A stretch of DNA of 53,593 nucleotides. It comes from Gammaproteobacteria bacterium. Its GTDB lineage: Bacteria; Pseudomonadota; Gammaproteobacteria; Chromatiales; Chromatiaceae. How positions within the stretch are numbered: position 1 is the first letter of the stretch; each line of letters begins with the position of its first letter. The stretch covers positions 1-53,593 of the forward strand of contig JASJCU010000009.1 of assembly GCA_030065815.1 (NCBI GenBank). The letters run 5' to 3'. This document shows positions 19,288 to 27,394 of the stretch, one piece after another. The notes under the pieces are model-generated. The model did no database searches. It saw nothing but the letters and a program-made list of their open reading frames with translations, and was not told the DNA's origin. A program made the translations under genes and the position numbers.

Positions 19288-19315
19288 CGCCGGCGGCCGC
19301 TACGGGCCGCCGGCG
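19288..19315 (+). terminator. GC hairpin after katG, without T-run
   Basis: An 11-bp perfect stem (CGCCGGCGGCC, 19288-19298, with 19305-19315) and a 6-base loop GCTACG, 24 bases after the katG stop codon. No T-run follows. Same style as the hairpin at 16730. Confidence 0.5.
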
Positions 19316-19390
19316 ACCACGGCAACCGCGGTCGACGTCGGCTATGCTGGGCGGCAGCGGAATCCGTCCGCTGCAATCCGGAGACCTTCG

Positions 19391-20266
19391 ATGGCGAATC
19401 CCGACCGCCGTTGCCGCGATGCCGGCGGCTCGCTCTGGCTGCGGTTACCGCTAGCGCTCGCGACGCTGGCCGTGCTCGCGCTGCCGCTGCGTGCCCAGGC
19501 CGGTGCCTACGATGGTCCGCTGTTCGACGGTCACATCCACTACAACGCGGATGTCTGGGACGCGATCGAACCGGCGGACGCGATCGCGCGCCTGCGCGCG
19601 GTGGGCATCCGACACGCGCTGGTGTCGAGTACACCGACCGCCGGGACCGAGCGCCTGCACACCACAGACCAGGCGCTGGTGGTCCCGCTGCTGCGCCCGT
19701 ACCGCAGCACGGCCGACCGTCGCAGCTGGTATGCGGACAGTGGGCTGGTCGCGCGCCTGCGCGAGCGGCTCGACGCCTTCCCGTACCGCGGGATCGGTGA
19801 GTTCCACGTGTTCGGCGCCGACGCCGCGACCCCGGTCGTCGACGCCATGATCGCGCTGGCCAGCGAGCGCCGCCTGTTCCTGCAGGCGCATGCCGATGAA
19901 CAGGCAATCGTGCACCTCGTCGAACGCGCGCCCGACGTCACGGTCATCTGGGCACACGCCGGCTTCGACGTGCCGGTCGCGCGTCTCGGCGAGATGCTGG
20001 CGCGCTACCCGAATCTGCTGATCGAGCTGTCGTATCGCAGCGACATCGCGCCGCTCGGGACGCTGGCCGACGACTGGCGCGAGCTGTTTCTCGCCTGGCC
20101 GCGGCGCTTCATGGTCGGTATGGACACGCATGTCGGCGGGCGCTGGGCGGAGCTGCCGGAGCTCGCCGGCGAGGCGCGGGGCTGGCTCGCCCAGCTGCCG
20201 CCCGAGGTCGCCGCACGGATCGCGTTCGACAACGCGATGGCGCTGATCGACGACCGACGGCGCTGA
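19391..20266 (+). CDS. Exported amidohydrolase-like protein (TIM barrel)
   Basis: 291 residues. A signal peptide with hydrophobic core LPLALATLAVLALPL ends near residue 38 (AQAGA). The mature part begins LFDGHIHYN, the HxH metal motif at the end of strand 1 of the amidohydrolase barrel. Further candidate ligands are QAHADEQAI (strand 5), WAHAGFD (strand 6) and MVGMDTH (strand 8, Asp). The protein fits the amidohydrolase_2 group, which contains hydrolases and decarboxylases. Substrate unknown. It converges on the ion-channel gene, with 43 bases between stop codons. Confidence 0.8.
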   Translation: MANPDRRCRDAGGSLWLRLPLALATLAVLALPLRAQAGAYDGPLFDGHIHYNADVWDAIEPADAIARLRAVGIRHALVSSTPTAGTERLHTTDQALVVPLLRPYRSTADRRSWYADSGLVARLRERLDAFPYRGIGEFHVFGADAATPVVDAMIALASERRLFLQAHADEQAIVHLVERAPDVTVIWAHAGFDVPVARLGEMLARYPNLLIELSYRSDIAPLGTLADDWRELFLAWPRRFMVGMDTHVGGRWAELPELAGEARGWLAQLPPEVAARIAFDNAMALIDDRRR

Positions 20267-20309
20267 CCGGCCGCGGCACGCCGGCGAACGCCGCGCGGTG
20301 GCCGCGGCG

Positions 20310-21152
20310 TCAGGCCTTGCGATGGCGCTCGTGCAGCGCCTCGAGCATCGCCTCCATGCGCGCCAGCCGCTGGTCCATCTGCTGCGTGCGCTGCTCGATG
20401 TTGTCGACCTCGACCGCCATGCCCTCTCCCTGCTCGCGGGCATAGTCGTCGTGCTCGCGCTGCAACGTCTCGAGCACGATGCCGATCATCATGTTCAGGA
20501 ACACGAAGGCGACGATGAAGATGAACGACAGGTAGTAGGCCCAGCTCAACGGGTAGACCGCCATCGTCTCGTACATCACGTCCGTCCAGTCTTCGAACGT
20601 CGCGACGCGGAACAGCGTCAGCATCGCCACCGTGATGTTCGACCACAGCGTCGCGTTGATGTCGGCGAAGAACATGCTGCCCACCGCGGCATAGATGTAG
20701 AAGATCACGAACATCAACAACGACACGTAACCCATGCGCGGGATCGCCTGCAGGAACGCGTTCAACAGCACACGCAGCTCGGGCACGATCGACACCAGGC
20801 GCAGGACGCGGAATACGCGCAGCAGGCGGCCGAGCAGCGCCGCCTCGCTGTCTTCGATCGGCACCAGGCTGACCGCGACGATGATGAAATCGAACACGTT
20901 CCAGCCCTTGCGGAAGAAATTGCGCAGGCTGCCCTCGGCGATCATCCGCACCAGGATCTCGACGAGGAAGAACAGGGTCACGAGCCAGTCGAGGGCGTGC
21001 ATGACGGCCAAGGTGCCGGGCGGGATGGCGTAGGTCTTGGCGCCGATCAGCAGCGCCGAGAAGATGATCACGGCGATGACGAAGGTCTCGAACAGCCGGT
21101 TCTCGCGCAGCGAAATGAACCGCTGCTGCAACGCGGTGGCATTGAAGCGCAT
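20310..21152 (-). CDS. One-domain voltage-gated cation channel (NaChBac/Nav superfamily)
   Basis: 280 residues, six transmembrane helices. S4 carries arginines every third residue (R109, R112, R115, R118 in RLLRVFRVLRLV). The pore loop is TLFRVATFEDWTDVM; residues 185-191 (TFEDWTD) align with the NavAb filter TLESWSM. The C-terminus (about residues 240-278) is a heptad coiled coil (VDNIEQRTQQMDQRLARMEAMLEAL) that would hold a tetramer. Three acidic residues (E187, D188, D191) stand where the engineered calcium-selective CavAb has DD..D, so calcium permeation is more likely than sodium selectivity. This is an inference from filter chemistry. Confidence 0.9.
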   Translation of the reverse strand: MRFNATALQQRFISLRENRLFETFVIAVIIFSALLIGAKTYAIPPGTLAVMHALDWLVTLFFLVEILVRMIAEGSLRNFFRKGWNVFDFIIVAVSLVPIEDSEAALLGRLLRVFRVLRLVSIVPELRVLLNAFLQAIPRMGYVSLLMFVIFYIYAAVGSMFFADINATLWSNITVAMLTLFRVATFEDWTDVMYETMAVYPLSWAYYLSFIFIVAFVFLNMMIGIVLETLQREHDDYAREQGEGMAVEVDNIEQRTQQMDQRLARMEAMLEALHERHRKA

Positions 21153-21274
21153 ACAAGCGACTCCCCGGTCACGGGTAACGGACTGTCGCCGGGCGATGCC
21201 GGGACCGCGAGATTATACCCAACGGCCAGGTCGCGGCGGCCTGGCCGCGTGCCTGCGGTCGCGGCCGGCCGCCG

Positions 21275-23362
21275 CTATCGGGCCCCGGCGAAGGTGCTCT
21301 GCAGCGCGCGCAGCGCGGTTTCCTTGTCCGAATAGAACGCGTCCCGGCCGAGCTCGTCGCAGACGCCGCCCTTCTGCAGGATGCGGCGTACCTGGTGCTT
21401 GAGGCCGCTGAACATCAGCCGGACGCCGACCTTGCGCAAGCGCTCGGCGACCTCGCGGATCTTCTCCTCGCCGGACGCGTCGATGTCGTTGATACCGCTG
21501 CCGATCACGAGAATCGCCTTGGCCTTCGGAAAGTCGGCGTTCGCCTCGAGGATGATGTCCTCGAAGTAGGCGACGTTGATGAAGGTCAGCGAACCGTCGA
21601 AGCGCACCGGGACGAAGTGTTCGCTGAGCGGCTGCAGGCGATTGGCGCGGATGCCGCCGAGCGTACCGTCGGGCTTGCGCGCGACGATATCGGCGCGCGG
21701 CCGCATCGTGCGGATCAGGAAGTGCAGCACGGTCAACGCGATCCCGAGCAGGATGCCGTTGGCGATCGCCGGTGCCATGACCAGGGTCGCGATGAAGGTG
21801 ACGATGCCGATGATCGCGCCGACGCGGTCGGTGCGCCAGGCCTGTACCAGCGGTCGTACGCGGATCAGCCCGAACACCGCCATCATGACGATCACGGCGA
21901 GCACCGCCTGCGGCAGGTGGTAGAGGTAGCGGGTGAAGAACAGCAGCACCAGCACGACCGCGAGCGCGCTGATGATCGCGAACAGGCCGGTCTGCGCGCC
22001 CATGCGCGCCGCGACGGCCGAGCGCGAGAACGAGCCGCTGACCGTGAACGCGTTGAAGAAGCTGCCGGCGATGTTGGCCAGGCCCTGGCCGATCAGTTCA
22101 CGGTTGGTGTCGACGCGGTCGCCGGTCTTGGTCGCGATTGCCTTGGAGATCGACGTCGCCTCCATGAAGCCGATCAGCGCCATGACGATCGCCGCCGGCA
22201 GCAGCGCCCAGACCAGGTCCCAGTGCAGCACCGGGACCTGCAGGCTGGGCAGGCCCTGCGGGATCTCGCCGACCACGCTGCCGCCGGCCGACAGCGTCAC
22301 GCGACCGTCGTCGACGGAAACGAAATGCCAGCGTGGCGCGTCGCTGTCCCTGCCCCCGGGGACATTGTCCGCCAGGTAGTAACCCATGTCGCCGTCGGCA
22401 TCGGCGGCCGCGTACAGCGCCAGCGCGTGCAGTTCGATCTGCAGGCGCGTCAGGCTGCGCTTGGCGCGGTCGAGTTCGTACTCGAGCGGTACCGCCGGCG
22501 CGCGCAGTGCCGCCGCGGTCGCGATCGCGTCGAGCCCGCCCTCGCTCTCGGTCGCCTTGGCCTGCTGGGAGATCGTCGCCAGCTCGGACGTGATCAGCTT
22601 GATCCGATCCCGCGATTCCTGGAACGCGCGCAGGCTCTCGACCTTCTCGCCGTCCCTGATCTGTTCGACGTCGACGGTCACGGTCTTCTCGAAGCCGATC
22701 AGCGCACTCAGCGCCGTCGCCGCGACGACCGCGATCAGTACGCCCGGCAGGTTGGGGCGGACGCGGCGCAGGCCGGCGATCAGCAGCCAGGCGCCGACCG
22801 CGAACAGCACGGTCAGCAGGTGTGCCTGCGGGACCTGCATGACGACGCGCCACAGGTCGGCGAGGTAGGACTCGGTGCGCGGAAACGGTACGCCGATGAC
22901 CTTGCTGAGTTGCGACAGCCCGATGATCAGTGCGGCAGCGTTCGTGAAACCGACGATCACCGGGCTCGACAGCAGGTTGACGATGGCGCCGAGACTGAGC
23001 GCGCCGAGCAGCAGTCGCAGGATGCCGACCATCAGCGCCAGCATCACCGAGAGTTCGATGAAGGTCGCCGATCCGGGCGTTGCGAACGGGATCAGCGCGG
23101 CCGCCGACATCAGCGACAGCATCGCGACCGGACCGGTGTGCAGCTGGCTCGACGAGCCCCACAGCGACGCGATGATCACCGGCACGAACGACGCGTACAG
23201 CCCGTAGACCACGGGCAGTCCGGCGAGCTGCGCATAGGCCATGCTCTGCGGCACGAGTACCAGCGCCACCGTGACGCCGGCGACGACGTCGGTCCGGATG
23301 CCGGTGCGTGACATCGGAAACCAGCGCAGGAAGGGGAGGAGGCGAACGACGAGTGGCGACAT
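21275..23362 (-). CDS. SulP family anion transporter with STAS domain
   Basis: 695 residues from the ATG at 23362 (MSPLVVRLLPFLRWFP, the usual start); the frame continues upstream without coding character. SulP core motifs: AGVTVALVLVPQSMAYAQLAGLP (about residues 28-50) and SSQLHTGPVAMLSLM. The C-terminal STAS domain covers about 560-690 (VRFDGSLTFINVAYFEDII). Between about residues 226 and 370 lies an unusual insertion with a helical, coiled-coil-like part and a beta-rich part (WHFVSVDDGRVTLSAGG). SulP proteins move sulfate, bicarbonate or other anions. Sulfate is attractive given the sulfur metabolism nearby, but not proven. Confidence 0.92.
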   Translation of the reverse strand: MSPLVVRLLPFLRWFPMSRTGIRTDVVAGVTVALVLVPQSMAYAQLAGLPVVYGLYASFVPVIIASLWGSSSQLHTGPVAMLSLMSAAALIPFATPGSATFIELSVMLALMVGILRLLLGALSLGAIVNLLSSPVIVGFTNAAALIIGLSQLSKVIGVPFPRTESYLADLWRVVMQVPQAHLLTVLFAVGAWLLIAGLRRVRPNLPGVLIAVVAATALSALIGFEKTVTVDVEQIRDGEKVESLRAFQESRDRIKLITSELATISQQAKATESEGGLDAIATAAALRAPAVPLEYELDRAKRSLTRLQIELHALALYAAADADGDMGYYLADNVPGGRDSDAPRWHFVSVDDGRVTLSAGGSVVGEIPQGLPSLQVPVLHWDLVWALLPAAIVMALIGFMEATSISKAIATKTGDRVDTNRELIGQGLANIAGSFFNAFTVSGSFSRSAVAARMGAQTGLFAIISALAVVLVLLFFTRYLYHLPQAVLAVIVMMAVFGLIRVRPLVQAWRTDRVGAIIGIVTFIATLVMAPAIANGILLGIALTVLHFLIRTMRPRADIVARKPDGTLGGIRANRLQPLSEHFVPVRFDGSLTFINVAYFEDIILEANADFPKAKAILVIGSGINDIDASGEEKIREVAERLRKVGVRLMFSGLKHQVRRILQKGGVCDELGRDAFYSDKETALRALQSTFAGAR

Positions 23363-24006
23363 GATCCCGTCTCGAGACTGCTCAGGGTCAGCCAGTGTCG
23401 CCGCAATCGTCGGCCGGGACAAATCGATATGACTGACCTTATCCATTGACGATAAAGAATGCATAGCGGCGGCCGGGCAGTGCGGGACGCCGCCCGGCGG
23501 CGCGGCGACGACGCCCCAGCCGGCGGGTACCGGCGTTCGGTCCACGCGCCGCAGCCCGGCCGCAGACCGCCTGGCGACCGGCGGCATCGCCGGGTCGTTG
23601 GCGGCCGCGGACCGCTGGGCGTTGTGGTGCCGACGATGGCGACTCGGCGACACGTTGGAGTCGGAGCGACGCCGCGGATGCCGTCCGTCGCAGGCCCCGG
23701 CCTGCCCGGGACGCCCGGTCGTCGCGCGGCAGCGACGATGCCCGCCGTGTGCGGACGAAATCGGGGGAAAGCGTCCCGGTCCGGATCGCAACGAGCCTCG
23801 GCGCCGTGCCCGGCGTGCGCGGCAAGCGGCGCCGCGGCGAGCGTCGACGGTAGTTGCGTTATCGCAGGCGGACATCGCCGGCCGGCCAACGGGTCGCCTG
23901 CCAGCGCAATCCGGGTGACGGGCGGCGCGGGCGCCCGGACCCGCTGGTCCAGGACCCGTGCGCCGCCGGCGCAGGTCAGTGCGCCGCGCGATCGCCGGGC
24001 GCGGCG
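23363..24006. other. Gene-free GC-rich stretch upstream of the SulP gene
   Basis: About 640 bases. Frames are open on both strands because of base composition, but none has a ribosome site or recognisable motif. A short AT-richer patch around 23430-23465 may be the SulP promoter. Confidence 0.45.
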
Positions 24007-24717
24007 TCAGCGGCTGAAGGTTGCGTCCTCGGCCAGCACGTCGTAGCGGTAGCCGAAGCCGAAGTCCTTGTCGGTCTCGACGCGCCCCTCGGCGGTGACG
24101 ATGTCGCCGACGCGGGCCAGCTGGTTCGGGGATCGGAAGATGATCTTGTTGGCGCCGGGTTCGCCGGAGCCGTCTTCGACATGGACCCAGTTCAGCCGCA
24201 TGATCCCCTGCGAGACCTTGACGACGCGGCCGCGTACCTTGATCCGCTGGCCGGCCAGGTCCGCGCGGCGGGCGAAGACCTCGGCCACCGTGTAGCCGCC
24301 CGGGGCCTTCTCGATCGCGCCGTCACCGACGCTGGCTTCGGCTACCGTTTGCGCCTTGGGCTGGGACTGGGACTGGGGCTGGGTCGCCGCCGGCGCGCGC
24401 GCGCCCTGTAGCCCGCCGAACACGATCTCGTCGAACGACCGGTTCAGCGACTTGCTCGTGAAGTTCGGCAGTCGCATGTTCTCGATGTATTCGACCCGGT
24501 CACCGACCGCGACGTCGGCACGCTGCACGGCCACCCATACGGTCTCACCGCCCTGGTCGACCTTCATATAGGTGTAGCCGCCGCCCTCCATGGTTTCGAC
24601 GACGGTCCCGGCCCGGGCCGGTTGTTGTGCCGCCGCGGCGGCGTCCGCTGCCGCGGTCGTGCCGGCCGCGGTTGACAGGAAGAACAGGGCGAGGAGGCGT
24701 ATCGGTGATGTCGGCAT
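24007..24717 (-). CDS. Periplasmic protein with two small beta domains, the second OB-fold-like
   Basis: 236 residues. Signal peptide at residues 1-24 (LLALFFLSTAAGTTAAADA). Residues about 35-90 form a small beta domain (GTVVETMEGGGYTYMKVDQGGETVWVAV), then a Gln/Pro-rich linker, then a second domain (about 140-235) with GQRIKVRGRVVKVSQGIMRLNWVHVEDGSG and GDIVTAEGRVETDKDFGFGY, typical of OB-fold nucleic-acid-binding-like modules in periplasmic proteins. GAGAG lies upstream of the start. Function unknown; proteins of this layout are often found in sulfur and metal-redox bacteria. Confidence 0.75.
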   Translation of the reverse strand: MPTSPIRLLALFFLSTAAGTTAAADAAAAAQQPARAGTVVETMEGGGYTYMKVDQGGETVWVAVQRADVAVGDRVEYIENMRLPNFTSKSLNRSFDEIVFGGLQGARAPAATQPQSQSQPKAQTVAEASVGDGAIEKAPGGYTVAEVFARRADLAGQRIKVRGRVVKVSQGIMRLNWVHVEDGSGEPGANKIIFRSPNQLARVGDIVTAEGRVETDKDFGFGYRYDVLAEDATFSR

Positions 24718-24962
24718 GGCGGCTCTCGGCGAAACGTGACGGCTGGACGGTCACAGTGGCATCAATGCTAACAACAGTCGGCCGGTCGCGGGGGAAAAGT
24801 CGCCGTCGGCGTCCCGGTCATGTGACGCGTGTGCCGGAATGCCGATGCGCTGCCGCGCCGGCCCACGCGGCGCCCCGCCAGCGCGTCGCTCGCGGCCTGC
24901 GCACGCCGGGGCGGCAACGAATCGCGGCGCCGGGCCGGCGCATGACCGCGATTGGCCGGCTG

Positions 24963-25547
24963 TCAGGCCAGCGACGCCCGGATATGCGCGATGGCCGCTG
25001 CCGTGTCCAGGCCGAAGCCATTGAACACGACGTCGCCCGCGGGATCGATCAGGATGTGCCACGGCGTCCCGCCGGTGCGGAAATCGCGCATCGTCCGCGG
25101 GCGGCCGTCGGCGGCGTCGGCGCCCGGATCGTGGCCGAACACGATCGGCAGTTGATAGCGCAGCTGGGTCTCGCGCACGCGCTCGGCCGTGTTGATGTCG
25201 TGTCCTTCGAACACCGTCTGCAACGCCACGTTGACGACGCGCGGCTCGTCGGCGAAGGCCTCGACCAGGCGTTGCAGTGCGGGGAAGCCGTGCGCATGGC
25301 AGCCGGGGCACCAGCTCTGCCAGCACTTGACGTGCACCCAGCGGCCGCGCTGGGCGGCCAGGCGGAAGCGGGTCGGTTGGCCGTCGGCATCGATCCAGAA
25401 CGCGGCGTGGAGTTCCGGTGCCGGCTCACCGGCGATGCCACGCTTCGCGGCGAGCGCGGTGATCGCCAGCGGCGCGAAAGGCAGAGCCATCAGGCCGCCG
25501 AGGGCGCGTCGGCGGCCACGGTCGACACGATCACGGCTGATTGACAT
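24963..25547 (-). CDS. Exported TlpA/peroxiredoxin-like thioredoxin-fold protein
   Basis: 194 residues from the ATG at 25547, preceded by GGGAGGA. The N-terminus GRRRALGGLMALPFAPLAITALAA looks like a twin-arginine signal. The thioredoxin fold carries the active site SWCPGCHAHG (CPGC) near residue 65 and the cis-proline region TGGTPWHILIDPAG near residue 155. Such proteins perform disulfide exchange in the periplasm, for example in cytochrome c maturation or thiol repair. It is transcribed away from the selenate-type ABC operon, with 299 bases between them, so a functional link is possible but unsupported. Confidence 0.82.
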   Translation of the reverse strand: MSISRDRVDRGRRRALGGLMALPFAPLAITALAAKRGIAGEPAPELHAAFWIDADGQPTRFRLAAQRGRWVHVKCWQSWCPGCHAHGFPALQRLVEAFADEPRVVNVALQTVFEGHDINTAERVRETQLRYQLPIVFGHDPGADAADGRPRTMRDFRTGGTPWHILIDPAGDVVFNGFGLDTAAAIAHIRASLA

Positions 25548-25766
25548 GGGTCCTCCCGTCGCCGCACGACGACGCTTTGCCGGGGCTTCTGCACCGCGCC
25601 GGCGACATCGTGACGCCGCGTCGGTCGTCGGGCCAGCATTATGAGACCCGCGGGCGGCACGAGTTATTTCAGGCGGTCGCGGTCGTCGGCCGTCGCGTCG
25701 AACGACGCTGCGCGGTGACCTTAGTGATTGCAGGGTGGCATCGCCCGATCTTTGAGATCGAAGCGG

Positions 25767-25796
25767 TTGCAACGGGCGCGTGCTGTCCACTATGTT
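25767..25796 (+). promoter_or_regulatory. Possible promoter of the selenate-type ABC operon
   Basis: TTGCAA (25767-25772) and TATGTT (25791-25796) with an 18-base spacer, 50 bases before the start codon of the binding-protein gene. Moderate match to sigma-70 boxes only. Confidence 0.3.
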
Positions 25797-25846
25797 GCCG
25801 ACTCCATCCACTACGCACACAAGCTCTGCGAAGGACAGTACCGATC

Positions 25847-26716
25847 ATGATGACAAGAATCCTGCGCCGATTGACGACACTTCTCGCGGCCGCGCTGGTC
25901 GCCGCCCCGGTGGTCGCCGCCGACACTTTCGTGTTCACCGCGATCCCCGACCAGGACGAGGCGCGCCTGATGGAACGCTTCAGCAAGGTCGCGACCTACC
26001 TGAGCGATCAGCTCGGCATCGAGGTCAAGTACGTGCCGGTCAAGTCGTACGCGGCCGCGGTCACCGCGTTCCGCAACGACCAGGTCCAGCTGGCCTGGTT
26101 CGGTGGCCTGTCCGGCGTACGCGCGCGCCTGCTGGTCGACGGCTCCGAGGCGATCGCCCAGGGCGTCGAGGATCCGAACTTCCAGACCTATTTCATCGCC
26201 CACTCGAGCACCGGTCTCAAGGAGTCCAAGGACTTCCCTAAAGAGATCGCCGGCATGACCTTCACGTTCGGCTCGAAGGGCTCGACCTCGGGTCGCCTGA
26301 TGCCCGAGTACCACATCCGCGAGCAGTTCGGTAAGAAGCCGGACGAGGTGTTCAGCAAGGTCGGTTTCAGCGGCAACCATTCGAAGACCGTCGCGCTGGT
26401 GCAGTCCGGTGCGTACCAGGTCGGCGCGACCAACTTCAAGGTCTGGAAGCGTGAACTGGCCGAGGGCAAGATCGACCCGAGCAAGCTGTCGATCATCTGG
26501 AAGACGCCGGGCTATCCCGACTACCAGTGGACGATCCGCGGCGACGTCGATGCGCGCTTCGGTGCCGGTTTCAAGGACAAGGTCCAGGCCGCGCTGCTGG
26601 ACATGAAGGATCCGGACCTGCTGGCGTCGTTCCCGCGCAAGGGTTTCATCGCCGCGACGAACTCGGACTTCCAGCCGATCCTCGACACCGCACGCGAGCT
26701 CAAGCTGGTCGATTGA
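25847..26716 (+). CDS. PhnD-like periplasmic binding protein, putative selenate/selenium-oxyanion ABC transporter
   Basis: 289 residues with AAGGAC upstream. Signal peptide at residues 1-24 (LLAAALVAAPVVAA). The mature protein begins FVFTAIPDQDEARLMERF and contains VKYVPVKSYAAAVTAFRN, LAWFGGLSGVRARL, FTFGSKGSTSGRLMP and HSKTVALVQSGAYQVGA, the phosphonate-binding (PhnD) fold. These variants match my memory of the family annotated as putative selenate ABC transporter binding protein, which occurs with selD-type genes. There are no C-P lyase genes here, and the sen-like genes lie about 9 kb downstream. Phosphonate or phosphate remain alternatives. Confidence 0.85.
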   Translation: MMTRILRRLTTLLAAALVAAPVVAADTFVFTAIPDQDEARLMERFSKVATYLSDQLGIEVKYVPVKSYAAAVTAFRNDQVQLAWFGGLSGVRARLLVDGSEAIAQGVEDPNFQTYFIAHSSTGLKESKDFPKEIAGMTFTFGSKGSTSGRLMPEYHIREQFGKKPDEVFSKVGFSGNHSKTVALVQSGAYQVGATNFKVWKRELAEGKIDPSKLSIIWKTPGYPDYQWTIRGDVDARFGAGFKDKVQAALLDMKDPDLLASFPRKGFIAATNSDFQPILDTARELKLVD

Positions 26717-26722
26717 TCGACG

Positions 26723-27394
26723 GTGCTGCTGCAACTCGTCAACCAGGACTTCGGTTACGACCGGGGCCTGGTGCTGCGCGATATCTCGATCAGCATCCAC
26801 GCGGGTGACCGGATCGCGCTGGTCGGCGAGAGCGGCGCCGGCAAGTCCACGCTGCTTACGGCAATCCAGGCGCGCCTGCTCGAGCAGGCCGCCCTGGTGC
26901 CGCAGAACCCCGGACTGGTCGGCACACTGAGCGTCTTTCACAACATCTACATGGGTCGACTGAACCGTCACTCGACCTGGTACAACCTGCTCAACCTGGC
27001 CTGGCCGCAACGCCGCGAGATCGACGCGATCAGGCCGTTGGTCGAGCGAATCGGCCTCGGCGAGAAGCTGTTCGAGCGCGCCGGCGAGTTGTCCGGTGGG
27101 CAACAGCAGCGCGTCGGCGTCTGTCGCGCCATCCACCAGGGCGGCGACCTGGTGCTCGGCGACGAACCGGTGTCGGCCGTGGACAGTCACCAGGCACGCA
27201 CCGTGCTCGACGTGCTGCACGAGCATTTCGAGACGGTCGTGCTGGCGATGCACGACGTCGACCTCGCGTTGAGCTACGCGACACGCATCGTCGGCCTGCA
27301 GAACGGTGGCATCGCGCTCGACAGCCCGAGCGCCGGGCTGACCGCGGCCGACCTCGACTTCCTGTACAAGCGAGGCGATGAAGACCATCGCTGA
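26723..27394 (+). CDS. ABC transporter ATPase (PhnC-like) of the selenate-type system
   Basis: 223 residues, GTG start 6 bases after the binding-protein stop. Walker A is GESGAGKST (about residues 35-43), the Q-loop is VPQNPGLVG, the ABC signature LSGGQQQRVGVCRAI, Walker B DLVLGDEPVSAVD, and the switch His is in LAMHDVDL. It is shorter than the PhnC norm of about 250-270 residues because the region between Walker A and the Q-loop is compact (LLTAIQARLLEQAAL). It energises import through the fused permease, whose gene it overlaps by 17 bases. Confidence 0.92.
   Translation: MLLQLVNQDFGYDRGLVLRDISISIHAGDRIALVGESGAGKSTLLTAIQARLLEQAALVPQNPGLVGTLSVFHNIYMGRLNRHSTWYNLLNLAWPQRREIDAIRPLVERIGLGEKLFERAGELSGGQQQRVGVCRAIHQGGDLVLGDEPVSAVDSHQARTVLDVLHEHFETVVLAMHDVDLALSYATRIVGLQNGGIALDSPSAGLTAADLDFLYKRGDEDHR

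Noticed and set aside
21275-23875. An N-terminal extension of the SulP protein by about 170 residues
   Set aside because: The extension is Arg/Pro-rich, and the family start (LLPFLRWFP) follows the internal ATG at 23362.
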